This document shows positions 53,668 through 64,000 of a stretch of 64,000 bases of DNA, piece after piece (the first letter of the stretch is position 1; every line of letters starts with the position of its first letter). Origin of the DNA: Rhabdophis nuchalis (lineage: Eukaryota > Chordata > Lepidosauria > Squamata > Natricidae). Under the pieces are notes generated by a model that was not told the DNA's origin, did no database searches, and saw only the letters and a list, made by a program, of their open reading frames with translations. A program made the position numbers and the translations under genes. The DNA is taken from the NCBI GenBank assembly GCA_039707465.1, contig CM077648.1, positions 75,451,119 to 75,515,118 of the forward strand, in the 5' to 3' direction.

Positions 53668-54129
53668 ATACTTCTTCCACTGGGATTTGAACCGGCACTT
53701 TCCAGCATATTAGGCAAACCTTGCTATGCCTTGAGCTAACCGGCTTTCCCTGATTACATCAGCCTTTTACAGGACTCTTATTGATGAGAGAATATTTTTA
53801 CAGCTCCTGTTTTTGAGGCCCGTTTTAAGGGAGGAGACAAACTGTCATCCTTCTCTGCCCTTCGACTCAACCTAGAGATCATCCAGACAGAGACCCATTA
53901 AGATTGCTGCTGTTTTTTAGGTATGTGTTAGATTTTTAAGGGCTGATTTAATAATTAAGAGACCAGGATAGATTTATTTCTGGCTTAAAAATCTAACACA
54001 TACCTAAAAAACAGCAGCAATCTTAATGGGCATAGCAAGGCTTGCCCATTAAGGCCCCTCAAGGCATAGCAAGGCTTGCGTAATATGCTGGAAAGTGCCG
54101 GTTAAAAATCTAACACATACCTAAAAAAT

Positions 54130-54268
54130 ATATGTTTTCTGAGGTTTTCGCGGGTGGAAGCTCCTGGAAGCACCAGCCTGAAGATGATGAATGAGACTTC
54201 ATTGAAACGTCGTGAAGATACTTCCAATTCTACGCGGGAGAAACCCCGAACAACCAAAGACCTATATA
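54130..54268 (+). repeat. Penelope-type terminal (pLTR-like) sequence with hammerhead-like core
   Basis: It includes CACCAGC, the core CUGAAGA (54178-54184), a stem-loop GAUGAA-UGAGAC-UUCAUU, and GAAACGUC (54204-54211). It then runs TACGCGGGAGAAACCCCGAA and ACCAAAGACC, the ending style of Penelope-like element termini. The same start, truncated, closes the minus-strand PLE at 54680-54720. Stem I pairing is weak and one U is unpaired between core and stem II, so cleavage activity is uncertain. Confidence 0.5.
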
Positions 54269-54275
54269 TATATAT

Positions 54276-54501
54276 ATGCTGGCATAGCTGGCTTCGGGGA
54301 TTTTCCCGTGTATAAGGCATAGAAATGTTATTGCAACATTTCGACAAGATCTCACTTGTCATCATCAGGCAGGCTTCTGTCTGTGACTGTCACAGACAGA
54401 AGCCTGCCTGATGATGACAAGTGAGATCTTGTCGAAACGTTGCAATAACATTTCTATGCCTTATACATGGGAAAATCCCCGAAGCCAGCTATGCCAGCAT
54501 A
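54276..54501. repeat. 226-bp near-perfect palindrome of PLE terminal sequence
   Basis: The arms (54277-54386 and 54390-54500) are reverse complements with about three differences, separated by CTG. Each arm carries GATGATGACAAG, a loop, CTTGTCGAAA (cores at 54333-54368 minus and 54408-54443 plus), the arrangement of PLE hammerhead-like motifs. The outer ends are TGCTGGCATAGCTGGC and its complement. Confidence 0.88.
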
Positions 54502-54522
54502 CCTACACCTGTGAAAATCTAC

Positions 54523-55697
<1,175 letters not shown>

Positions 55698-55731
55698 TCA
55701 CATACATCGGACAAACCAAAACTTCTTCCCT
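55698..55731. repeat. inverted-fragment joint between PLE and CR1
   Basis: 55698-55719 (TCACATACATCGGACAAACC) is the reverse complement of PLE sequence at about 55462-55483. 55720-55731 (ACTTCTTCCCT) is the complement of about 55386-55397. CR1 starts right after. Confidence 0.7.
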
Positions 55732-56217
55732 TTGGGTCGCCATGATGTAGAAAAGATGTGGAGACTCTAGAAAGAGTGCAGAGAAGAGCAACAAAGATGA
55801 TTAGGAGACTGGAGACTAAAACATATGAAGAATGGTTGCAGGAACTAGGTATGTCTAACTTAATGAAAAGAAGGACTGGGGAGACCTGATAGTAGTGTTC
55901 CAATATCCCAGGGGTTGCCACAAAGAAGAGGGAGTCAAACTATTCTCCAAGACACCTGAGGGCAGAACAAGAAGCAATGGGTGGAAACTAATCAAGGAGA
56001 GAAGCAACTTAGAACTGAGGAGAAATTTCCCGACAGTTAGAACAATTAGTCAGTGGAACAGCTTGCCTCCAGAAGTTGTGAATGCCCCAATACTGGAAGT
56101 CTTTAAGAAGATATTGGATAGGGATTTGTTTGAAATAGTATAAAGTTTCTGCCAAGGCAGGGGGTTGGACTAGAAGACCTCCAAGGTCCCTTCCAACTCT
56201 GCTATTGCTGTTGTATG
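55732..56217 (+). pseudogene. CR1 LINE 3' fragment, copy E
   Basis: It starts in [18 protein letters not shown], continues as MIRRLETKTYEEWLQELG and MSNLMKRRTG, and after a frameshift [35 protein letters not shown] and NSLPPEVVNAPILEVFKK. It ends in the 3' UTR GGGGGTTGGACTAGAAGACC and a short tail. It belongs to the same subfamily as copies A and B. Confidence 0.85.
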
Positions 56218-56226
56218 TTTTGTATG

Positions 56227-56357
<131 letters not shown>

Positions 56358-59300
56358 TTATTACTTTTATAAACTGCCCCCCTCTCCCCGAAGGGACTCG
56401 GGGCGGTTTACAGGAAAATTAAAAAACTATCTAAAAACATACAAGACATACAAAGTTAAAAACGAATTAAATTACCCTGTTCAAGAATTTAAAACATTAA
56501 AATTATAACCCATTAAAACCAAATCGATAATTTGCAAAAAACGGACTGGGGCAAGAAGCGTCGATTAGGCCAAACCGGCCTGATGGAACAAATAAGTTTT
56601 TACTTTTTGGCGGAAGGTGCGGAGGTTTGTGGTCGTTCTAATATCTGGGGGTAGGTCGTTCTAGAGGGTCGGGCCCATCACAGAGAAGGCCCTTCCCCTG
56701 GGCATCGCCTGCTGGCATTGCCTAGTGGACGGCACCCGGAGAAGTCCCTCTCTATGTGAGCAAATCGGCTGAACGGACATATGGGGCAGGATACGATCCC
56801 GCAAATAACTAGGTCCTGTGCCATGGAGCGCTTTAAAGATGATAATCAACACCTTGAAACGCACCAGAAAGGCCACAGGCAGCCAGTGCAGCTCGCGCAG
56901 GAGTGGTGTTACATGGGACTATCTAGTAACTCCCATAACTGCCCGCGCGGCTGCGTTCTGGACCAGCTGTAGCCTCCGAGTGCATCTCAAGGGGAGCCCC
57001 ATGTAGAGAGCATTGCAGTAGTCCAGACGAGACGTCACAAGCGCATGAGTGACCGTGCGCAGGGTGCCCCGGTCCAATAGGGGATGCAACTGGCGCACCA
57101 GGCGAACCTGGTAGAATGCCCCCCTGGCCACGGCTGTCACATGATCTTCTATTGACAGCCGGGAATCCAGGAGGACGCCTAAGTTGCGTGCCTGCTCCAC
57201 GGGGGCTAGCTGTTCGCCCCCTATGGCCAGTGATGGCGTCAACTGGTTGAACTGGGGAGCCGGTAGCCACAGCCACTCAGTCTTGGATGGGTTGAGCCTG
57301 ATTCCTTCCCATCCAGATCCGCACGGCTTCCAGACACCAGGACATCACTTCGATGGCATAGTTGGGGTGGTTTGGGGTAGAAATGTACAGCTGGGTGTCA
57401 TCTGCGTACAGATGGTAATGTACCCCAAACCCACGTATGATCTCGCCCACCGGCTTCATATATGTATTGAACAGGAGAGGCGAGAGGACCGACCCCTGAG
57501 GCACCCCACAAGTGAGAGGCCTCGAGGCCGACCTCTTCCCCCCTGCCAATACAATTGCGACCGACCTAAGAGGTAGGAGGAGAACCACCGCAAAACGGTG
57601 CCCCTCACCCCCAACCTCTCCAGTCGATGCAATAGGATACCATGGTCGATGGTATCAAAAGCCGCCGAGAGGTCTAATAGGACCAGGATGGAGGAGCAAC
57701 CCCCATCTCTGGCCCTCCAGAGATCATCCACCAACGCGACCAATGCCGTCTCGGTGCTGTGACCGGGCCGGAAGCTGGACTGGCACGGGTCCAGATAATT
57801 TCCTCCAAATGACGTGGAAACTGTTGTGCCACCACACTCTCTACAACTTTTGCCAAAACGCAAAGGTTGGAGACGGGACGATAATTAGCTAACAATGCTG
57901 GGTCCAGGGAAGGCTTCTTGAGGCGGGCCCTCACCACCCCCTCTTTCAAGACGGCCGGCAAGAACCCCTCACTCAAAGATGCGTTGACCACCTCCTGGAG
58001 CCAGCCTCGTGAAACCTCCCAGGATGCCAGTACAAGCAAGGAGGGACACGGGTCCAATAAACATGTGGTGGCCCTCAGTCTCCTACGCAACCTGTCCATA
58101 TTATCGGAAGTAACAGAGTCAAACTCCTCCCAGAATGGTCCCTCAAGACCCGCTTCCGACGTCTCCTCCGGACCACTTTCGGTGGAGGCCAACTCGCTCC
58201 GAATCTGAGCGATTTTGTCCTGCAGATACTCTCCAAATTCCTCTGCTCGTCCCTGCAGAGGGGCTTCCTGTGGCCTCTGGTGAAGGAGGGAGCGGATCAC
58301 CCCAAACAGGGCGGCAGGGCGGTTATCTGCGGACGCGATAAGAGTGGCACAATACCGACATTTGGCCATTCTTATTGCCACAATGTAAGTCTTCAAATGG
58401 GCTCTTACCTGTGTTCGGTCAGATTCAGAACTTGTGGATCTCCATCTCCTCTCTAGGCGTCTCTTGTGGCGCTTCATCACCCTCAGCTCCTCGGTGAACC
58501 AGGGAGCCAGGGTGGTTCGCTGCCGCAAGAGAGGCCGCAAAGTCGCAACCCGGTCCAAGGCCCCAGTGGCCGCACTATTCCATGCAGCCACTAGGTCCTC
58601 CATCCGGGCGTGGGTCAGCGCTACAGGTAGTGGCCCAAGCTCCGTCTGGAACCTTTCAGGTTCCATCAGGCACCTGGGGCAGAACCATCTTGGATATTCC
58701 GGTTCCGCCACCCCGCAGTGGGGTGTAGCGGTGGGAAAGTCGAGCCGGAGAAGTGAGTGATCTGACCATGACAGGGGTACGATGACTAAATCCCCAACTC
58801 CCAGATCACTCATCCACTGGCCAGAGACAAAAATGAGATCCAGTGTGTGTCCTCCCTCGTGTGTGGGGCCCTGAATTACTTGGGTCAGGTCCATGGCCGT
58901 CATGGAGGCCCTGAACTCCCGAGCTGCCTCGGAGTTCTCGCCTACCGATGGCAGGTTAAAGTCCCCGATGACTAACAGTTTGGGGGTCTCCACCGCCATC
59001 TCGGCGATCATCTCGAGGAGCTCAGGCAGGGCTGCTGATACGTAGCGGGGAGCCAGGTACACAATCAGCAAGCCCAACTGCCTCCCTGGGCCCCACTTCA
59101 CGCAGAGGGACTCGGAACCCGATATCTGTGGCACAGTGGTCTCTCACGGCTCAAGACCTTCCCTGACAATGACCGCCACCCCCCACCCCTGCCTAGGGCC
59201 CGTGACTGATGGAATGCACGGTAACTTGGTGGGCACATTTCCACGAGAGGAAGTCCTCCCTCGTGGCCCCACCAGGTCTCCGTAATTCCCGCCAGGTCCG

Positions 59301-59705
59301 TAATTCCCCCCTCCGACACAAGGTCGTTAATGAGGGGGGCTTTGTTGACAACGGACCTGATGCGTTGCATAGCATCAGTCTTAGGCCCTGGCTCTGCAAG
59401 CCCTGACCACCTTGATTGCGGGGGTTGGGGCATGTGACCCTTTGAACCCAGCGGCCACGCTCTCCCAACCGGTGATGAGATCTTAGTTTACCATCGCACC
59501 TACCCCTCCCCACGACCGTTTGGATGGGATGACCTTCTTCTGGAACCTCCTTTGTTCCCCTCTCCTTAACGGACCCACCCGCTTCCTTTTCCATTCCGCC
59601 CGACAGCGTGGTTTTAGTCCTGCCCTCAGTCTTACTAACCCCACCCCCCTCCCTGGGACCCCCTAACATCCGAATAAAAAATTTCATTAAAAACCCCCTG
59701 AGACT
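56358..59705 (-). pseudogene. nearly full-length L2 LINE with frameshifts
   Basis: It aligns with the full-length L2 from KFFIRMLGGPREGGG (equivalent to residue ~50) to the 3' UTR. Minus-strand pieces lie in different frames. 59687-59193: HPIQTVVGRGR, LMLCNA. 59433-59098: VVNKAPLINDLVSEGG, WGHEGGLPLVEMCP. 59134-57674: VKWGPGRQLGLL, IGDFNLPSVGEN, SDHSLLRLDF, linker and [14 protein letters not shown]. 57863-57456: motif [15 protein letters not shown]. 57588-57277: [15 protein letters not shown] and YADDTQLY. 57242-56919 and 56876-56661: C-terminus. At least five frameshifts kill it. Catalytic motifs remain recognisable, so it is moderately young. Confidence 0.88.
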
Positions 59706-59869
59706 GTGTTTATATTACTTTTGGAAGGGCAATAGAGGTAGGAATGTTGAGCAACATGTCTGGTTAGTCAAGACTAAAAATCTCCAGCCTCTTTCTTTTA
59801 AATATGTTCAAAGTGGACATTAATTCATTTTACCTCTTAGAATGTTAACATACTCATTTTTAATCCATT

Positions 59870-60005
59870 TTATTTTTTGAGTTGGACTGAGAGAGTGACT
59901 GGCCAAAAGCCACCCAGCCAACGTTCAGCGTAAGGTGGGACTAGAACTCACAGTCACCTTGTTTCTTATCTAGTGCCTTAATCACCATACCAGACTCTCT
60001 CTTTC
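59870..60005 (-). mobile_element. tRNA-derived SINE copy
   Basis: On the minus strand: GAGAGAGTCTGGTATGGTGA with A-box character, GTGAGTTCTAGTCCCACCTT with a B-box-like core, then GCTGGGTGGCTTTTGGCCAG and a tail in CTCTCTCAGTCCAAC. It is the best kept of the SINE copies here. Confidence 0.7.
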
Positions 60006-60810
60006 TCTCCTGAAAAGGAAGTTAAGCAACAGAAGTTGAGAATTTTTTGCACCTTTAACATTATGAAGCCAGTGCACACAACCAGGCCTAGATTAAAATA
60101 TAGCAGTTGAAGGCTATCTATCTAGCCAGTTTGACATATGAAACACATTTTTTACATTCCCAGTTAGTCTCCTAAAATGGAACTAAGCAAATGCACCAAT
60201 GTTCACTGAAATTATTTCTGTACCAAATGATTTGGGGGTGGGGGTGGGTGGGTCTAAGAATATACTAATATCTAGAGGAAGAAAAAATCCTGAGATTATG
60301 AAATGAGTTATGTTCCTCAGCCTGGCCTGAGGAAATGGGCTAATGCATTGTTTCACACAATAAAATATATGGAACAGTAGGAATTCCTTTGGTTTACTTA
60401 GCAAAATAGGCCTACATATGGCTATTTTATACAGATCAATTAGTTCTGTTTGCTTGCACAGAAGCTAATGACTAAAACTCTGTAAGGGATGTAAAATTTG
60501 TACTTTAACACAGTTTTTTGAGGAAAGGATTTTCCTGAGCAGGGAAAAAATGATACAAGTGGATTACAGAAAAATAATCCATGAAATAATCAGTTTTGAC
60601 CAGGAATTGAGGAGTATAAAGAAGGTAGCCCAGCAATACGTTTGTTGGAATTTTATTTGCTAAGTCAAGCAATAAATACATTTTCTGCTAAGAAATAAGA
60701 TGATTTCTGACACCAACTTCTCAAATAATAGCCACGTGCAGAAATGTCTCAAATCTAGAGCACACCTGCTGCACATGGAGGTTTTACAAGACTTTTCACT
60801 TATGCATATT
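60006..60810. other. anonymous AT-rich DNA
   Basis: No gene or repeat recognised. Confidence 0.45.
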
Positions 60811-60985
60811 TGATCAACCCTGGAAGTCTTTAAGAAGATGCAGCCCCAACCCTGGAAGTCTTTAAGAAGATGTTAGATAGCCATTTGTCTGAAATGCTAT
60901 AAAGTTCCTGCCCACGCAGGGGGTTGGACTAGAAGACCTACAAGGTCCCTTCCAACTCTGCTATTGTATTATTGTATCATTTCAA
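60811..60985 (+). mobile_element. short CR1 3' end with 32-bp duplication
   Basis: LEVFKKM coding end and CR1 3' UTR GGGGGTTGGACTAGAAGACC, tail ATTGTATTATTGTATC. The first 32 bp (CAACCCTGGAAGTCTTTAAG) are duplicated in tandem at 60815 and 60847. Confidence 0.8.
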
Positions 60986-61112
60986 GTTAGGGGTGCTTCA
61001 GGGCTCCATATAATTGAATCAGTAAAACAAACCATCATTTTAAAAAAAAAATTGAAAACCAAGTGGAATTCATTAGGGAATAGAAGATTTAAGGGATTAT
61101 TATGCTCTACCA

Positions 61113-61248
61113 CAGGGGTCTCCAACCTTTGCAACTTTAAGTCTGAAGGACTTCAGCTCCCAGAATTCTCCAGCCAGCAAAGTTGGCTGGAGAAGTCTGG
61201 GAGCTGAACTCCTTCAGACTTAAAGTTGCAAAGGTTGGGGGACCCCTG
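61113..61248. mobile_element. palindromic hAT-type MITE (family A)
   Basis: Ends CAGGGGTCTCCAACC and GGTTGGGGGACCCCTG. No clear 8-bp duplication (CTCTACCA and GTTTAGAA), so a flank has changed or rearranged. Confidence 0.85.
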
Positions 61249-61775
61249 GTTTAGAAAAAAAGGGGGTTGGAACATTACATGTAATTAAGGATTTTGTTAG
61301 ATAAATCAAGAATATTCAAATAGTATTTATTTGGTGACTACATTTGAGACTGGCAAACTAGTTGCTAAGTGGGGAATCACATCACACTGACTATATTTTC
61401 CTTTTCCCCACTCTCCTGCCCTTTAGAATGCTCACGCCCTCATGGCAATAGCTGGCTCACAGCTGCTGTCTGTAACTAATAAAAATAATCAATTTCACAT
61501 CTTTGGCTTTTGTTTGTCTCCCAACCACTCTCCCAGCCTTTGGAATGCTTAGCCTGGTACTGGGATAATTAGCCAGAAAGGTGTTAATGTTTGCATTTAT
61601 ATTCATTGGAGAGGGAGGGAGTACAAGAGAGTAAGCAGACATAAAATGGGTTATGCTGATATTAAAAGGAATGCAGTGACACTGGCGGTCCAGAATGCAC
61701 CAAGTAAACAGCTGGGGAATTTAACATGCTTTCCCATTGCTTGTCAACAGAAAATTATTTTCCCGTTATATATTT
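61249..61775. other. anonymous DNA
   Basis: No gene or repeat recognised. Confidence 0.4.
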
Positions 61776-61797
61776 TTATGCTATATATATATAGCAT

Positions 61798-61839
<42 letters not shown>

Positions 61840-62159
61840 GAGACAATGTTTTACAACTCCTGTTGAGGCCCCTTTAAGGAAGGAGACAAACTGTCATCCT
61901 TCTCTGCCTATTCGGCTCATCCCAGAGACCATCTTTGGCAGAGAGCCATGAGATTACTGTTGAATTTTTTAGATATGTGTTATATATATGTGTTAGTTTT
62001 ATGAGCTGATTCTTGGCTTGCTGTCTAGATGATCTCTGGTGATGAGTCGAAAGGCAGGAAAGGAAACAGTATGTCTGCTCCCTTAATTGGGGCCTAATAA
62101 CAGGTTGTTGAGAAACAATTACATATATATATATAAATTTATTGATCAGCTCATAAAAC

Positions 62160-62190
<31 letters not shown>

Positions 62191-62199
62191 CGTATGTAT

Positions 62200-62231
<32 letters not shown>

Positions 62232-62277
62232 TTGTTTTCGTAGATATATATAGATATAGATATATGTATGTATGTAT

Positions 62278-62341
<64 letters not shown>

Positions 62342-62690
62342 GTATATATATATATGAAGAATAATTATCACAGCTCCTGTTCAGAGGTCCCTTTAAGGGG
62401 AGGAGACTCAACGTCATCCCTCTCTGCCCTTCGACTCAACTCAGAGATCATCCAGACAGAGAACCAATTAGATTACTGCTGTGTGACATTTTTTAGATAT
62501 GTGTTAGATTTTTAAGGGCTGAAAATAAAGAGACCAGGATGAATCCATTTCAGGCTTATTAGCCTTCTTCAGCTGGCCATACTCCTTCTATTGGGATTTG
62601 AACCGGTGCTTTCCAGCATATGAGGCAGGCTTCTCTATGCCTTGAGCTATCCGGTATCCCTGATACGTTAAGTCTCCTCCCCTTAAAGGG
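61776..62690. mobile_element. hammerhead/tRNA repeat copies with microsatellites
   Basis: Fragments of the 49.7-54.1 kb repeat alternate with (TA)n/(CA)n (61778-61838), CATA/GTAT/TA runs (62160-62360) and inverted pieces near 62000-62110. A complete minus-oriented CUGAAGA-type unit occupies about 62372-62690. Its tRNA-like head is at about 62590-62665 (A box GGATAGCTCAAGGCA, B box GGTTCAAATCC). Confidence 0.78.
62532..62578 (-). ncRNA. type I hammerhead ribozyme motif, CUGAAGA subtype
   Basis: Minus strand: stem I GGCCAG/CUGGUC, core CUGAAGA, stem II AGGCU-AAUA-AGCCU, GAA, stem III AUG-GAUU-CAU, cleavage after C. Stem II again differs from other copies on both strands. Confidence 0.82.
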
Positions 62691-64000
62691 ATCCTTCATA
62701 GAAACAATAAAAAAACAAAATCTACAGCCCAGCGATCTACTCGTGAGTTTTGATGTCATATCCCTCTTCACCCAAGTGCCTATAAAAGAAGCCTTGACAG
62801 CCATCCAGAACAAATACAACCCCCCCAAGCACATCCTGGATCTGACCAACCACTGTCTAACCAACACATACTTCATTCACAATGACCAAAGATACAAACA
62901 GATAGAAGGAGCACCCATGGGATCACCCCTCTCACCGGTCATCGCAAACTTATACATGGAACACTTTGAAACCAACGCCCTAGAAAAATCTGAACACAAA
63001 CACAAACTCTGGCTCAGATATGTAGATGACACTTTTGTAATTTGGCCACATGGGAAAGAAAAACCGGACAACTTCCTCACACACCTCAACTCCCTACACC
63101 CCAAAATACAATTCACCATGGAAATAGAAGCCAACAACCAACTCCCTTTTCTAGACGTCCTAATCTACAAAAAACCTAATGGCTCCCTAGGACACACCAT
63201 CTACCAGAAAAAAACACACACCAACCGCTACCTAAATGCACAATCCCATCACCACCCTGCACAGATAAACTCTGTAGCCAAAACCCTCATACACAGAACC
63301 AAACGCCTAGCTGACAAAGACCATCTGAAAACCAAAATACACTTCCTCACAAATACATTAATATCCAACGGATTCCGAAGAAAAACAATCACCAAACTAA
63401 TCCAACAAGAGACACCCCCCAGGAACCAAGACAAAGAACAGGAAAATGGCATTGCCCTCATCCCATACATTAAAGGTACCACAGACAAAATCAGCAAAAT
63501 TCTCCACAAGCACAACATCAAGACAGCCTTCAACACCGACCAAAAAATAACCAATATCCTAAGGAACGCAAAAGACAAGATCCAGCTAGAAAACCAAGGA
63601 GTCTACAAAATTCCATGTAAAAGCTGCCCTGCCACTTACATAGGACAAACCAACAGAAGGATTAGTGCACGTATTGCTGAACATAAAAATGCTTTAAAAA
63701 ATCATCTTAATACCTCATCTCTCTATCAACATTTCAAAACTACAGGACATGACATTGACTTTCAAGGAACTAAAATGATCTCCAAGGCGGAACAGCTCAA
63801 CAGGAGAATAATCAGAGAAGCCATTGAAATAGAGAAACAATCTAGCAGCATGAATAAACGTGATGATACCTCCCGCCTACCAGATATCTGGAAGCCAGCA
63901 TTGACCAGCAGACGAGCCCCACCCTCCAGCCAAGCCGTTGAAATTCAAAACAAGGAGAAACATACAAATGAGACCAATCAACATCAATCTACCAGTCATG
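62690..64000 (+). CDS. Penelope-like element RT with GIY-YIG endonuclease, open to window end
   Basis: The plus-strand frame through CTA at 62722 has no stop from about 62689 to the window end (about 435 codons). It begins inside the RT at motif A (LVSFDVISLFTQVP, Asp codon at 62752), then has motif B GAPMGSPLSPVIANLYMEHF (62908) and the catalytic YVDD box (63019-63030) followed by LPFLDVLIYKK. A linker (PYIKGTTDKISKILHKHNIK) leads to the GIY-YIG nuclease: GVY at 63598, CxxC (PCKSCP), YIG at 63637, then RISARIAEHKN. The C-terminal LNRRIIREAIEIEKQ region follows. This order is diagnostic of endonuclease-bearing Penelope-like retroelements. The N-terminal RT part is absent (5' truncation next to a hammerhead repeat) and the stop lies beyond the window. 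It is likely a recent copy because no disabling change is visible. Confidence 0.92.

Larger units (their letters stand above)
53186..54125 (-). mobile_element. CUGAAGA-type hammerhead/tRNA repeat, two and a half tandem units
   Basis: After an (AC)n run (53219-53246) units recur at a spacing of 340 bp (hammerheads at 53281 and 53621, a broken third at 53961). Each has a tRNA-like head on the minus strand (for example near 53340-53400, GGTTAGCTCAAGGCA as A box and GGTTCAAATCC as B box). From about 53988 the sequence is rearranged into short inverted and direct pieces (ATCTAACACATACCTAAAAA twice). Confidence 0.8.

Noticed and set aside
62559..63578. Three minus-strand open frames opposite the PLE
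   Set aside because: The plus strand carries an uninterrupted RT and GIY-YIG frame with all motifs; the minus frames have no domain and are shadows.

Overview
Organism: nuclear DNA of a vertebrate, most likely a squamate reptile and probably a snake. I infer this from CR1 LINEs with the bird/reptile-type C-terminus, young GC-rich L2 LINEs, a fish/reptile-type (Rex1/Babar-like) LINE, Penelope-like elements with a GIY-YIG domain, dense hAT-type MITEs and very many microsatellites in an AT-rich background. No exon of a host protein gene, rRNA or functional tRNA gene could be supported. The window reads as intergenic or deep intronic DNA built of nested transposable elements. || Layout: 0.65-3.55 kb is a complete pogo/Tigger-type DNA transposon with TIRs, TA duplication, an intact 423-residue DDE transposase and a 32-bp GC-rich minisatellite in its 5' part. 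5.4-9.3 kb holds a CR1 3' end and a decayed hAT transposase interrupted by two CR1 insertions. 9.8-24 kb is mostly anonymous AT-rich DNA with CR1, L2, SINE and MITE copies. 25.3-29.36 kb is an apparently full-length L2 with one intact 1086-codon endonuclease/reverse-transcriptase ORF. 33.6-39.1 kb is an old Rex1-like LINE (minus strand) into which a scrambled L2 and a 443-bp MITE were inserted. 41.8-46.6 kb carries two 5'-truncated minus-strand L2 copies (one with a 709-codon open frame), SINEs and another Rex1-like fragment. 56.2-59.7 kb is a frameshifted L2. || Most interesting part: 49.7-54.1 kb, with relatives at 24.3-24.7 and 61.8-62.7 kb, is a repeat family whose unit joins a tRNA-like polymerase III promoter to a type I hammerhead self-cleaving ribozyme. 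About 4.75 units of 346 bp stand in a near-identical tandem array at 51.18-52.82 kb. Stems I, II and III keep pairing through compensatory changes between copies, so the fold was under selection when the family was active. Two Penelope-like elements lie beside these repeats: a minus-strand 3' part (54.68-55.70 kb) and a plus-strand open frame (62.69-64.00 kb, running off the window) with RT motifs and GIY-YIG. Hammerhead ribozymes are known from Penelope-like elements and from the small circular-RNA 'retrozymes' thought to use them, so the cluster looks like a tRNA-promoted retrozyme family together with its probable helper. || How it fits together: autonomous elements (pogo transposase, L2, PLE) carry the enzymes. 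MITEs, SINEs and hammerhead repeats are non-autonomous passengers. Snap-back (inverted) junctions recur in the L2, PLE and hammerhead-repeat regions. Long anonymous stretches are listed as such.
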